Shown here: positions 7,593 to 15,672 of the stretch, piece by piece
Position numbering within the stretch: position 1 is the stretch's first letter
How the letters are laid out: every line of letters starts with the position of its first letter
From: an uncultured Blautia sp.
GTDB taxonomy: Bacteria; Bacillota; Clostridia; Lachnospirales; Lachnospiraceae
Length of the DNA stretch: 46,700 bases
Direction of reading: 5' to 3'
Assembly (NCBI GenBank): GCA_900549015.1
Contig: URMH01000020.1
Coordinates: 1-46,700 of the forward strand
Notes under the pieces: generated by a model
Databases searched by the model: none
What the model was told of the DNA's origin: nothing
The model's input: only the letters and a program-made list of their open reading frames with translations
Translations under genes and position numbers: made by a program

Positions 7593-8444
7593 ATGTCTTA
7601 CGAGGTGTACATAGACGTAGTCTTTGTGACAAATCTCTTGATGGATTATTTTCTTCTCAGGACTGCAGGATGGATTCTTTCTTGCAAAAAGAACCGCGGG
7701 CGGCTTTTGCTTGCGGCGGCAGCAGGGGCTTTGTACTCCTGCCTGCTTTTTTACATTCCTGCGGAAGACTTTCTTCCGGCGGCAATTCTGTGTCATGGAG
7801 CCTGTGCTTACTTTATGATACGGATTGGGTTTGGACTGAAAAAGGGCGGACTTCTGATAAAGGCAATGGTAACGCTTTATCTGACAGCGTTTTTATGGGG
7901 CGGTTTCTGGGAGGTTCTTTCTTCCGGCTGGAGAATAACAGTGAGAACCTTCTTTTTATTTGCCTTCTGCACATATTTTGCCTTATCTGCTCTGATATAC
8001 CTCAGCGAATCTCTGAAGGTGAAGCTGAAACATATTTATCCCATTACGATTTCCTATGGGGGAAAGGTACAGTCTGCATATGGATTTTACGACACGGGAA
8101 ACCTTCTTACAGAGCCTGTAAGCGGAAGACCGGTTTCAGTTGTCTGTCCGGAGTTTCTGGAGTCCATACTGCCGGAAGAAATGAAAGAGAGTTTAAAACA
8201 CATAAAAGAAAGCCAGGGGGAGACGGAAAGTACGCGGCTTGAAGAACTGAATCCCAGATTTGTGCCTTATCGGGCAGTGGGAAACGAAAATGGAATGCTT
8301 CTGGCAGTAACGCTCGAGGATCTTTGTATTCACACACCGAGAGAGGTGGTGCATGTGGAGCGTCCTGTATTTGCTGTGTCAGAAGAAGCTTCTGCTTTGG
8401 AAAAAGAATGCAAAGTATTATTAAATTCCAGATTATTACATTAG
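7593..8444 (+). CDS. spoIIGA: Sporulation sigma-E processing peptidase
   Basis: 284 residues. A membrane-bound aspartic protease that removes the pro-sequence of SigE in the mother cell after asymmetric division. Five hydrophobic segments fill residues about 1-145. The C-terminal half is the protease domain with the catalytic FYDTGN motif (Asp about 167). The frame is open back to 7512, but that region is the promoter; the ATG at 7593 follows AGGGGG at six bases and gives the expected N-terminus SYEVYIDVVFVTNLLMDY. The stop is 12 bases before sigE, its substrate, so the two form the spoIIG operon. Confidence 0.93.
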   Translation: MSYEVYIDVVFVTNLLMDYFLLRTAGWILSCKKNRGRLLLAAAAGALYSCLLFYIPAEDFLPAAILCHGACAYFMIRIGFGLKKGGLLIKAMVTLYLTAFLWGGFWEVLSSGWRITVRTFFLFAFCTYFALSALIYLSESLKVKLKHIYPITISYGGKVQSAYGFYDTGNLLTEPVSGRPVSVVCPEFLESILPEEMKESLKHIKESQGETESTRLEELNPRFVPYRAVGNENGMLLAVTLEDLCIHTPREVVHVERPVFAVSEEASALEKECKVLLNSRLLH

Positions 8445-8456
8445 GGGGTCAAAATC

Positions 8457-9188
8457 ATGAGCATAAGAGCAGTAGGCGTAAACAATGGTACAATACCGGG
8501 GATTTCCAGATTTGTTATAGGAAAGACAAGAGATATTTATTATATAGGAGGAAGTGATGTCCTTCCCGCACCTCTGGAGCCTCAGAGAGAAGCCTTTGTT
8601 TTAAGCAAACTGGGAACAGACAAGGAACAGGAAGCAAAATCGCTCTTAATAGAACACAATCTGCGCCTTGTTGTTTATATTGCAAAGAAGTTCGATAATA
8701 CAGGTGTGGGAGTGGAAGATTTAATATCCATAGGAACAATTGGTCTTATTAAAGCCATTAATACATTTAATCCTGTAAAGAAAATCAAGCTTGCAACTTA
8801 TGCGTCACGTTGTATTGAAAATGAAATACTGATGTATTTAAGAAGAAACAGCAAAACGAAAATGGAGGTTTCCATTGACGAGCCTCTGAATGTGGACTGG
8901 GATGGAAATGAGCTTCTTCTTTCCGATATTCTGGGAACAGATGAAGATGTGATTTCCCGTCATCTTGAGGATGAGGTAGAGATTTCTCTTCTTGCAAAAG
9001 CAATTTCAAGATTGACACCCCGGGAGCAGACAATCATCAAACTGCGTTTTGGAATCGGAAGAGCAGAAGGAAAAGAAAAAACCCAGAAAGAAGTAGCAGA
9101 TCTTCTTGGTATTTCCCAGTCTTACATTTCAAGACTGGAAAAAAGAATTATGAAAAGACTGAAAAAAGAGATTGTGCGTTACGAGTAA
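8457..9188 (+). CDS. sigE: RNA polymerase sporulation sigma factor sigma-E (pro-form)
   Basis: 243 residues, matching the family. It directs the early mother-cell programme. The N-terminal pro-peptide of about 28-30 residues ends at RDIYYIGGSD, the conserved SpoIIGA processing region. Region 2 includes NLRLVVYIAKKF, EDLISIGTIGLIKAI and KLATYASRCIENEILMYLRR; region 4 holds LTPREQTIIKLRFG and the HTH TQKEVADLLGISQSYISRLEKR. AGGGGGTCAAAATC precedes the ATG. Unlike the common spoIIGA-sigE-sigG order of spore formers, no sigG follows; a terminator and a convergent gene do. Confidence 0.97.
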   Translation: MSIRAVGVNNGTIPGISRFVIGKTRDIYYIGGSDVLPAPLEPQREAFVLSKLGTDKEQEAKSLLIEHNLRLVVYIAKKFDNTGVGVEDLISIGTIGLIKAINTFNPVKKIKLATYASRCIENEILMYLRRNSKTKMEVSIDEPLNVDWDGNELLLSDILGTDEDVISRHLEDEVEISLLAKAISRLTPREQTIIKLRFGIGRAEGKEKTQKEVADLLGISQSYISRLEKRIMKRLKKEIVRYE

Positions 9189-9204
9189 AGAAAAGAGAGA
9201 AAAG

Positions 9205-9245
9205 CCGCAGCTTTGGGAAAAGAAGTTCCCGGGGCTGCGGTTTTT
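9205..9245 (+). terminator. Intrinsic terminator after sigE
   Basis: CCGCAGCTTTGGGAA (9205-9219) and TTCCCGGGGCTGCGG (9226-9240) form a 15-bp stem (three G-U pairs), loop of six, then TTTTT. Confidence 0.9.
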
Positions 9246-9309
9246 AATGCTATAAGAAATTACTCTGTAATGTTTCAGAGCGTAAAATAAATCAGAAAAG
9301 TAGTACACT

Positions 9310-10218
9310 TTATATTTCATTGAAAAGATATGCCTTGAAATCCTCAGGCAACGGCGCTTCTATTTGGATTGTCTGTCCGGAGAAGGGCTGTTTAAACTGT
9401 ACACACGCTGCATGAAGAGCAGTTCTTGAAAATCCTTTCAGGGAAAGGGACTTTTCTGTTCCGTAAAGTCTGTCGCCCAGAAGAGGATGTCCGATACTTG
9501 CCATATGGACGCGGATTTGATGCGTCCTTCCTGTAGTGATTCTTACTCGAAGAAGAGCGGAAGCAGAAAAAGTTTTTTCGATTTCATAGGAGGTAAAAGC
9601 GGTTTTCCCATTGGAATCCACCTGCATTTTTAACGGTTTCCCGGGACACCGATCTAAAGGAGAACAGATTTCGTCTTTTGGATTTCCGGGAATTCCGGAA
9701 ACAATCGCAAGATATTCTTTTTCAAATCCGGAGTTGCAATTTTTTTGAGAAAACCGGGCGGCAGCAATTTTGTTTTTTGCAAACATAACAGCTCCGGAAG
9801 TATCCTTATCGAGCCTTCCCACAGGGCGGATTGTAATATCCTGATTTTGCTTTTGATAATAAGCGGAAACCATATTGGAGAGCGTATCTCCGTAATGCCC
9901 TCCTACAGGGTGAACCAGAATCCCGGCAGGTTTATTGACTACAAGAACATCTTCATCTTCATAGAGAATGGAAATCGGTTTAAAAAGAGGAACAATACGA
10001 GAAGACGATGTTTTTTCTTCAAGAGCAAGCCTTAAAATATCTTCATTTTTCAGAATGTAGTCAATCCGACATCTGCTGCCGTTTACGGTAATTCCATTTT
10101 CGCGGAATTTGAGAGAGCGAATCTGAGCTTGTGAAAACTCCAGATGCTTTCGGAGAAACTGCTGGATGGATTGATTTTCTGTGTCTGTGTGGATATGAAA
10201 GGTTAGGGTTTTTGGCAT
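9310..10218 (-). CDS. RluA/RluD-family RNA pseudouridine synthase
   Basis: 302 residues. It isomerises uridines to pseudouridine, probably in 23S rRNA or tRNA. An S4-like N-terminal domain (about 1-75, with SLKFRENGITVNGSRC) precedes the synthase core. The catalytic Asp is in RPVGRLDKDTSG near residue 130; further blocks are VNKPAGILVHP, EKEYLAIVSG and TTGRTHQIRVHMA. The frame opens at 10281, but the ATG at 10218 has AGGAG seven bases upstream and starts the normal sequence PKTLTFHIHT. The exact target (RluD versus other RluA types) cannot be told from sequence reading. It is divergent from the next gene. Confidence 0.9.
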   Translation of the reverse strand: MPKTLTFHIHTDTENQSIQQFLRKHLEFSQAQIRSLKFRENGITVNGSRCRIDYILKNEDILRLALEEKTSSSRIVPLFKPISILYEDEDVLVVNKPAGILVHPVGGHYGDTLSNMVSAYYQKQNQDITIRPVGRLDKDTSGAVMFAKNKIAAARFSQKNCNSGFEKEYLAIVSGIPGNPKDEICSPLDRCPGKPLKMQVDSNGKTAFTSYEIEKTFSASALLRVRITTGRTHQIRVHMASIGHPLLGDRLYGTEKSLSLKGFSRTALHAACVQFKQPFSGQTIQIEAPLPEDFKAYLFNEI

Positions 10219-10259
10219 TTGTATGCTCCTTATATTGAGAATATTTTTATCATACCTTT

Positions 10260-10278
10260 TTTGAAAGGAAATTTCAAA
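10260..10278. promoter_or_regulatory. Inverted repeat in the divergent rluD-like/helical-protein gap
   Basis: TTTGAAA (10260-10266) and TTTCAAA (10272-10278) are a perfect 7-bp inverted repeat around GGAAA, placed between two divergent starts at 10218 and 10342. No correctly spaced sigma-A promoter is clear around it, although TATTAT (10290-10295) could be a -10. An operator is possible. Confidence 0.3.
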
Positions 10279-10341
10279 CACAGAATTTATATTATGGAAA
10301 GAATCTGCACATACTAACGAAAAGACCAGGAGGCAGACGAT

Positions 10342-10773
10342 ATGAACGCAAATGCAGAGCTTTTAAATTATGTATATCAGAATTCTCAGATGGGTGTAGA
10401 TACGCTTTCCAGACTTCTTGAAATGACAGAAGATGTTTCCTTTCGGGAAGTGCTGAAAAAGCAGATGGAAGGATACTGGAGATTTCATAAGCGGGCGGGA
10501 GACATGCTAAATGACAACGGATTCGATGAAAAGGGAATAAATACAATGGAAAAAATCCGTACGTATCTTATGATCAACGTAAAAACAATGACAGACCAAT
10601 CTTCATCCAATATTGCCGGAATGCTGATAAATGGAAGCACAATGGGGATTATTGAGGCACAGAAACAGCTCCACAGATATGAAAATGAGGTGGAGAAGGA
10701 TATTTATCATTTTATGGAAGAACTTCAGAAATTTGAAGAAAAGAATGTAGAAAAATTAAAAGAATATTTATAA
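10342..10773 (+). CDS. Uncharacterised all-helical protein (four-helix-bundle-like)
   Basis: 143 residues, soluble, no signal peptide or cysteine pair. The sequence is rich in Glu, Lys, Met and Gln and predicts four long helices (about 5-28, 32-58, 65-92, 97-142), reminiscent of ferritin-like/DUF2383-type bundles, but I cannot assign a family and see no clear EXXH metal ligands. TMEKIRTYLMINVKTMTDQS and the helix after NGSTMGI look conserved in character. GGAGGCAGACGAT precedes the ATG. It is monocistronic, ending in a terminator. Distant spore or stress proteins of similar build exist, so a housekeeping or sporulation role is only a guess. Confidence 0.6.
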   Translation: MNANAELLNYVYQNSQMGVDTLSRLLEMTEDVSFREVLKKQMEGYWRFHKRAGDMLNDNGFDEKGINTMEKIRTYLMINVKTMTDQSSSNIAGMLINGSTMGIIEAQKQLHRYENEVEKDIYHFMEELQKFEEKNVEKLKEYL

Positions 10774-10781
10774 GAAAGCAG

Positions 10782-10817
10782 AAGACCTGCGGAGAGAGTT
10801 TACTCTGCGGGTCTTTT
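10782..10817 (+). terminator. Hairpin terminator after the helical protein
   Basis: AAGACCTGCGGAG (10782-10794) pairs with CTCTGCGGGTCTT (10803-10815) through 13 bp with two G-U pairs; a short T-run (TTTT at 10814-10817) follows. It lies between convergent genes. Confidence 0.75.
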
Positions 10818-10850
10818 GCTTTCTGGAACAAAATAGGAAAGCTTGAAGGA

Positions 10851-11615
10851 TTACTGTAAATGGTGCGTTTCAACAGAAAAATGAAAATCAGGATTTTGTT
10901 CAGAAGAGGCTAAAAGGCTGCCGATTTCTATAGTGAAACCCGGGAGAAGGCTTTCGTATTGTATTAGCTGACAGCCCCAGGGCGCGTCGTGTTCTAAGGG
11001 AGTAAAAGCACATCCGTTTTCAGAAACTGCATTTCCGAATAATGTAACAGATGGAGAAGCCGGATGAACATGTCCGCTTAGAATCAGAGGACATGTTTTG
11101 GTCATGTTTTTTAAGGTACAGGAGGGTGTTACAAGATGAGGGGGATGATGCATAATAAGAACGCTGTTTTCCGGAAGGGTATAGGGGGCTGTGTTTGTAA
11201 GAACAGCGTGATCGCACAAGTCAGGAGTGGTCTGTGTGCATGTATTAATAGAAAAAAATGAAATTCCGTTTATACAAAGGCTGCGTTCCGCAATTCCCAA
11301 ACGTTTTACAAATTTTTTATATTGTCCGAAAGAGTTCTGGGAGTACGTGTATTCTGCATCGTGATTTCCCTCGCAGGATATGACTTGGGAACCGGTGAGG
11401 TTTGTTTCTTCGAATAATAGTCGTATACAGAGTTCTGATAATCGAAATTCCTGTTCGCTTGCAAGATATCCAAAATCACCGGTCAGGGCAATGACATCCG
11501 GTTTCCAGGCTGGAGGAAGACAGGAGAGTGCTTTTAACATACCCTGAAAGCGGGAGAGAAAAGACTGTGGATTATGGATGTCAGCGTGTATATCTGTGAG
11601 ATGTAAAATTATCAT
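10851..11615 (-). CDS. Metallophosphoesterase (calcineurin-like)
   Basis: 254 residues. All five metallophosphoesterase blocks are present: LHLTDIHAD (Asp, His), ALTGDFG (Asp), CEGNHDAEYTY (Asn, His), LIMHHPPH (His) and LILSGHVHPA (His pair), so a dinuclear metal centre is complete. This class includes phosphodiesterases for nucleotides and phospholipid-like headgroups; the substrate here is unknown. No signal peptide, so cytosolic. The ATG at 11615 is preceded by GGAG. A minus-strand TATAAT at 11652-11657 is 36 bases upstream, a possible -10. It is divergent from the GntR cassette. Confidence 0.85.
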   Translation of the reverse strand: MIILHLTDIHADIHNPQSFLSRFQGMLKALSCLPPAWKPDVIALTGDFGYLASEQEFRLSELCIRLLFEETNLTGSQVISCEGNHDAEYTYSQNSFGQYKKFVKRLGIAERSLCINGISFFSINTCTQTTPDLCDHAVLTNTAPYTLPENSVLIMHHPPHLVTPSCTLKNMTKTCPLILSGHVHPASPSVTLFGNAVSENGCAFTPLEHDAPWGCQLIQYESLLPGFTIEIGSLLASSEQNPDFHFSVETHHLQ

Positions 11616-11725
11616 ATGTATGTCTCCTTAATTTTATTGTACGTCTTTGTAATTATATTAGATAATCTTAAAAAGCATCTATCTTTCTATTGTAAAAATC
11701 ATGTCAAGGAAACTAAAAGATATAG

Positions 11726-11735
11726 CTGTCTGACA
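11726..11735. promoter_or_regulatory. Distal GntR operator candidate
   Basis: CTGTCTGACA, an odd-centred palindrome (TGTC-T-GACA). It is the exact inverse of the first ten bases of the proximal site, with centres 85 bases apart, close to eight helical turns. Confidence 0.55.
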
Positions 11736-11781
11736 TCTAAAAAATTTTACAAAGTTTTACCTTACCGAGATAGTTGGAAAC

Positions 11782-11821
11782 TTAATCCGATGATAAGATT
11801 GGAGTATAAACTGTCAGACAG
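11782..11821 (+). promoter_or_regulatory. Promoter and proximal operator of the ABC cassette
   Basis: TTAATC (11782-11787), 17 bases, TATAAA (11805-11810), immediately followed by the perfect 11-bp palindrome CTGTCAGACAG (11811-11821) over the expected start site. This is a typical repressor position, and the first gene downstream encodes a GntR-type repressor. Confidence 0.65.
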
Positions 11822-11842
11822 ATATGAAATGGAGCTGAAAAA

Positions 11843-12577
11843 ATGACAGAATTTCTATACGAAAAACTATCAAAGCAATTAAAGCAGAAAATATTAAGCG
11901 GTGAATGGCAGATAGGATTTAAGCTTCCAGGTGAGCTGGAACTTACAAAAGAATATGGCGTAGGACGCTCTACAGTAAGAGAAGCGCTGAATGTATTGCA
12001 GCATGACAGTCTGATTTGTAAAAAGGATGGGATTGGCGCGTTTGTAAGGAGCAATCGTCCTTTGCTGGACAATCCACTTTTATGGCTTGATTCTATCGGG
12101 CAGATGATAAAAAGCGCTGGATATGATGATATAAGCTGTTCCTGTGACATCAGTTATGTAAAAGCAGATGAAAAAATTTCGGAATTTCTGAATTTGGAGA
12201 AGGGAGCCCCTGTAATCTGCTTAAGAAGAGGGAGAATTGCAAGAAGAAATGGCCAGTCAGAAATGAGAATGGGATTTTCGAAAAACATCATTCCGGAATA
12301 TCTAATAGGAAATAATCTGGAACAGGGATTGGAGGGAAGTATTTTTGATTTTTTCCAAAATAGGTGCGGGATTACAATAAGCTATGCAGATACAGAAATT
12401 TGCGGCCTGGATTTTTCAAGAGAGGATGATTGCAGAGCGGCAGGTTTTCTGAAGAGCCCTGCAGTAGTCTTAAAACAGCTTCACTATGATTCCGGAAACC
12501 GCCCGATAATGTACTCATATGATTATCTAAACAGTGATTCAATTAAAATAAGAATAAAACGAGAGAAAAGAGGATGA
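11843..12577 (+). CDS. GntR-family regulator, HutC/UTRA subfamily
   Basis: 244 residues. The N-terminal winged helix (1-70) has the GntR signature: QLKQKILSGEW, KLPGELELTKEYGVGRSTVREAL. Residues about 90-240 form a UTRA effector domain (LRRGRIARRNGQSE, the NIIPEYL block, the C-terminal PIMYSYDYLNSDSIKIRIKR). UTRA domains bind small ligands, often phosphorylated sugars or amino sugars, to release DNA (family knowledge). GGAGCTGAAAAA precedes the ATG. The stop is one base before the permease start, so it is the first gene of the transport operon and very likely its autoregulated local regulator through the two palindromes upstream. Confidence 0.92.
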   Translation: MTEFLYEKLSKQLKQKILSGEWQIGFKLPGELELTKEYGVGRSTVREALNVLQHDSLICKKDGIGAFVRSNRPLLDNPLLWLDSIGQMIKSAGYDDISCSCDISYVKADEKISEFLNLEKGAPVICLRRGRIARRNGQSEMRMGFSKNIIPEYLIGNNLEQGLEGSIFDFFQNRCGITISYADTEICGLDFSREDDCRAAGFLKSPAVVLKQLHYDSGNRPIMYSYDYLNSDSIKIRIKREKRG

Positions 12578-12578
12578 C

Positions 12579-13421
12579 ATGGTAAAGAGCAAAAAGATAT
12601 GGAATTCTGGAGCAAAAGCAGTAATAGGGGCGATTATATTAATCATTGCGCTGTTTCCTATATACTGGCTGGTGCTGATGGCAATCCGTCCGGAAAGCAG
12701 GAATATGGAGGTGATCTCCCTGATTCCCAAAGATATTACATTTAAATATTTTGGACAGCTTTTTCAGGAAAAAGGATTTGATGTTGCATTAAAGAACAGT
12801 CTGATTAATTCCCTGATATCTCTGATATTTTCATTGATATTAGGACTTTGTACCAGTTACGTGCTGGCGAGAAGAAGATTTTCTTTTGGAATGAGAAAGC
12901 CTGTAACAGGATGGATTCTTCTGATTCGAATTCTTCCGCCGGTTGCCTTTATTATTCCGCTTTACATTATTTTTGGAAAATTAGGAATTTTAGAAACAAG
13001 GCTCCCTATTATTTTGGCATGTATTCTGATTAATCTTCCGCTGGTTATATGGTTTATGCTTACTTTTTTCAAAGATATTCCAGAGGAAGTAGAAGAAAGC
13101 GCAAAGATGGATGGAGCTTCGGAATGGCAGATTTTTTATAATATTATTTTGCCGCTTGTTCTGCCTGGGATAGCAGCAGTTGCCATGCTGTCATTTATGT
13201 ATTCCTGGAATGAGTATACATATAGCGTAATTCTGACACGCTCGCCCCAGAATTATACAATTCCACTGGCGTTATCGGTTTTGAATACAGAGGACAATGT
13301 GACAAATTTCGGATTGGTTTCAGCAGGGGGAATTACCTCATTTATTCCGATGGCATTATTTGTGTTAGTTGCACAAAATTATCTGATCAGCGGCCTTTCA
13401 AGCGGCGCAGTAAAAGAGTGA
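12579..13421 (+). CDS. Carbohydrate ABC transporter permease (MalG type)
   Basis: 280 residues with six membrane helices starting with residues about 12-34. The cytoplasmic EAA loop, where the ATPase docks, is EVEESAKMDGASEWQIFYNIILP with its central part MDGA...F..I.LP intact (about 170-195). The C-terminus SSGAVKE is the MalG hallmark. It forms the inner-membrane channel with the partner at 14758. Notably it precedes the binding protein, whereas most such operons run binding protein, MalF, MalG. Translation is probably coupled to the regulator, one base upstream. Confidence 0.92.
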   Translation: MVKSKKIWNSGAKAVIGAIILIIALFPIYWLVLMAIRPESRNMEVISLIPKDITFKYFGQLFQEKGFDVALKNSLINSLISLIFSLILGLCTSYVLARRRFSFGMRKPVTGWILLIRILPPVAFIIPLYIIFGKLGILETRLPIILACILINLPLVIWFMLTFFKDIPEEVEESAKMDGASEWQIFYNIILPLVLPGIAAVAMLSFMYSWNEYTYSVILTRSPQNYTIPLALSVLNTEDNVTNFGLVSAGGITSFIPMALFVLVAQNYLISGLSSGAVKE

Positions 13422-13448
13422 AAATCGGAATATATAAATTCCGTTTTC
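13420..13448 (+). other. Intra-operon hairpin between permease and binding protein
   Basis: GAAAA-T-CGGAAT (13420-13431) pairs with ATTCCG-TTTTC (13438-13448), 11 bp with one bulge, starting at the permease stop. No T-run follows, so it may act as an RNA end that favours higher yield of the binding-protein message, a common arrangement in ABC operons. Confidence 0.45.
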
Positions 13449-13500
13449 AAATATACAAAAACAGGAAAAATAAAATTATGTTTAGGGAGGAGGAACACAC

Positions 13501-14739
13501 ATGAAATTAAAAAAAGTGATAGCCGGTATCTTATGCATGACATTAGCTGCAACATTAGTACCTTTTACAGAGGTGTATGCGGAAAGTGGTAAAACAGAAG
13601 GAGAGCCAACAAAAATGACATTGATTCTTCGAGGAGGAAGCTATGGAGATGTATTGAAAGCGGCTCTTCCGGAGTTTGAAAAAGAAAACAATTGTGAAAT
13701 TGAAACACTGGATATGTCTTTTGATGATCTTCATACAGGTATTACATTAGATGCGGCAAGTAAAGAAGGTACTTACGACCTCTGTATGGTAGACGGCAGC
13801 TGGATGGCAGAATTTACAGAAAACAATGTGTTAGCAAATCTTTCTGATATGGGATACAGCTTTGATGAAGATATTATTCCTAATACAACAACGATATGTA
13901 AGAAAGATGAAGATATTTATTTAGCACCGTATTTCGGAAACGTTACTGTTTTATTATATAATAAAGAAGATGTTAAAGAAGCAGGCTACAAACCGGAAGA
14001 TATTAAAACGTTAGAAGATCTCTTAAAAGTGGCAAAAACAGAGAAAGAAGCTGGGAAAAACGGTTTTGCTTATCGCGGAGATACACCGGATAACATTGTA
14101 TCAGATTTTCTTCCGATTCTTTTGGCAAATGGCGGCTGGGTAGTAGATGAAAGTAATCAGCCAACAGTGAATACACCGGAATTTAAGCAGGCTATGGAGT
14201 ATTATATGGAGTTAATTGGCACAGGACAGGCGATGTCAAAAGATGATGTAAGTGCTTCTGTTGATAACGGATCTTCAGCACTGGCAATCGGATGGCCGGG
14301 ATGGTATGTACCTTCTGCTGACAGTGCTGCAAATTATATGGTAAGCCCGACAATGACAAAAGAAGGTGAGGAAGCTTATAATACTTCAGAATATGGTACA
14401 TGGTGCCTTGGAATTCCTGCAAATAGTCCGCATCCTGAACTTGCAATGAAATTACTGCAGTACATTATGAGTCCGGAAGTACAGCTGGAGAGTGTAAAAA
14501 ATGGAGGCGTTCCATGCCGCTACAGCGCTCTTAAAAATGAGGATGTATTAAAAGAATATCCACATTTATCTACTGTATGTGATGCTCTGGATCAGGGTGT
14601 TTATCGTCCGGCAATTGCGGAATGGACAGAGTTTACAAATATTCTCGGTGCAGAAATGGGAAATATTATGGCTGGTACAAAAACAGTGGAACAGGGATTA
14701 CAAGATGCACAGACCCAGCTGGAAGGCTTAATGGGATAA
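13501..14739 (+). CDS. Extracellular solute-binding protein, sugar type (family 1)
   Basis: 412 residues. The substrate-binding subunit of the ABC cassette. The signal peptide covers residues 1-27 with a signal-peptidase-I-type site (VYA before ES). There is no lipobox: the only early Cys (12) lies inside the hydrophobic core. That is unusual for a Gram-positive binding protein, which is normally a lipoprotein. The mature part shows family 1 features: KMTLILRGGSYGDVLKAALPEFE, LAPYFGNVTVLLYNKEDVKEAGY, GTWCLGIPANSPHPELAMKL, and a GGVPCRYSAL segment near the C-terminus. The ribosome site GGGAGGAGG is the strongest in the operon, in keeping with a high demand. The ligand is not predictable by eye. 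Confidence 0.9.
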   Translation: MKLKKVIAGILCMTLAATLVPFTEVYAESGKTEGEPTKMTLILRGGSYGDVLKAALPEFEKENNCEIETLDMSFDDLHTGITLDAASKEGTYDLCMVDGSWMAEFTENNVLANLSDMGYSFDEDIIPNTTTICKKDEDIYLAPYFGNVTVLLYNKEDVKEAGYKPEDIKTLEDLLKVAKTEKEAGKNGFAYRGDTPDNIVSDFLPILLANGGWVVDESNQPTVNTPEFKQAMEYYMELIGTGQAMSKDDVSASVDNGSSALAIGWPGWYVPSADSAANYMVSPTMTKEGEEAYNTSEYGTWCLGIPANSPHPELAMKLLQYIMSPEVQLESVKNGGVPCRYSALKNEDVLKEYPHLSTVCDALDQGVYRPAIAEWTEFTNILGAEMGNIMAGTKTVEQGLQDAQTQLEGLMG

Positions 14740-14757
14740 GCGCAGAGAGGATGCTTT

Positions 14758-15642
14758 ATGAAAAAAAGGCTTATGAAAAAACAGGGCTCTACAGCCCTGT
14801 TTACTTATGAAATGACAATTCCGACAATAGTTGTAATATTAATAATGACAGTCTATCCTGTGATTTTCACAGTGCTTTACAGCTTTACAGACTATAATTA
14901 TTTGAAAGGAACCTATTCCTGGATTGGACTGGAAAATTATAAAAATCTGTTTTCAAATGGTTTTTTCAGGCAGTCGGTATGGAATACGATTTTATTTACT
15001 TTAATCGCAGTTGTGGTAGAGATCGGGCTGGGGCTTCTTCTTGCTTTATATGTAAATAGTCTGAAAAAAGGAAAGAAAATTTTTCGAACGCTCGTATTGC
15101 TGCCATATTTACTTCCGGCGGTCACGGTTGCGTTAATTTGGAGAATGATGCTTTCTCCTAATTATGGAATTGTGACACAGATTTTATCATCACTGGGACT
15201 TCCTGCGTATAATTGGTTTTATGATATGAAAACAGCATTCGGAACAATACTTGTCATTGATATATGGCAAAATACACCATTTGCATTTCTTTTGCTTTAT
15301 GCATGTCTTCAGGGTGTGTCTGAAAGTCAGAAACAGGCGGCTGCTATCGATGGTGCAGGATGTCTGCAGACATTTCGCCATATTGTTCTTCCGAATATTT
15401 CAGGAGGACTTGCACTGTGTGCAATGCTGCGTACCATTGATACCTTCCGGTTATTTGAAAAAGTAAATATCCTTACAGGAGGAGGACCGGCAGGAACAAC
15501 CTCCACAATTACACAGTTTATGTACACATATGGAATTAAAACATTGAAGTTTGGTTTTGCAAGCGCCAGCTCGATTGTAATGACAATACTTGTATTGATT
15601 TTATCAGTGGGCTATGTAAAAAAGGCAGTTCATACAAATTAG
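14758..15642 (+). CDS. Carbohydrate ABC transporter permease (MalF/UgpA type)
   Basis: 294 residues with six membrane helices, the first at about 20-42. The EAA loop reads QKQAAAIDGAGCLQTFRHIVLP (about 192-213, shown in part), matching AAxxDGA...F..I.LP. GGPAGTTSTITQFMY near 245 is the usual UgpA-family loop before the last helices. It pairs with the MalG-type permease at 12579. AGAGAGG lies ahead of the ATG. No ABC ATPase gene follows, so the energy module must come from elsewhere, as with MsiK-type shared ATPases. Confidence 0.92.
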   Translation: MKKRLMKKQGSTALFTYEMTIPTIVVILIMTVYPVIFTVLYSFTDYNYLKGTYSWIGLENYKNLFSNGFFRQSVWNTILFTLIAVVVEIGLGLLLALYVNSLKKGKKIFRTLVLLPYLLPAVTVALIWRMMLSPNYGIVTQILSSLGLPAYNWFYDMKTAFGTILVIDIWQNTPFAFLLLYACLQGVSESQKQAAAIDGAGCLQTFRHIVLPNISGGLALCAMLRTIDTFRLFEKVNILTGGGPAGTTSTITQFMYTYGIKTLKFGFASASSIVMTILVLILSVGYVKKAVHTN

Positions 15643-15672
15643 ATGTGCATAAAGAGAGGTATATAGAACGTT

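Noticed and set aside
11616..11846. A 76-codon plus-strand frame before the GntR gene
   Set aside because: It crosses both operators and the promoter and has no ribosome site.
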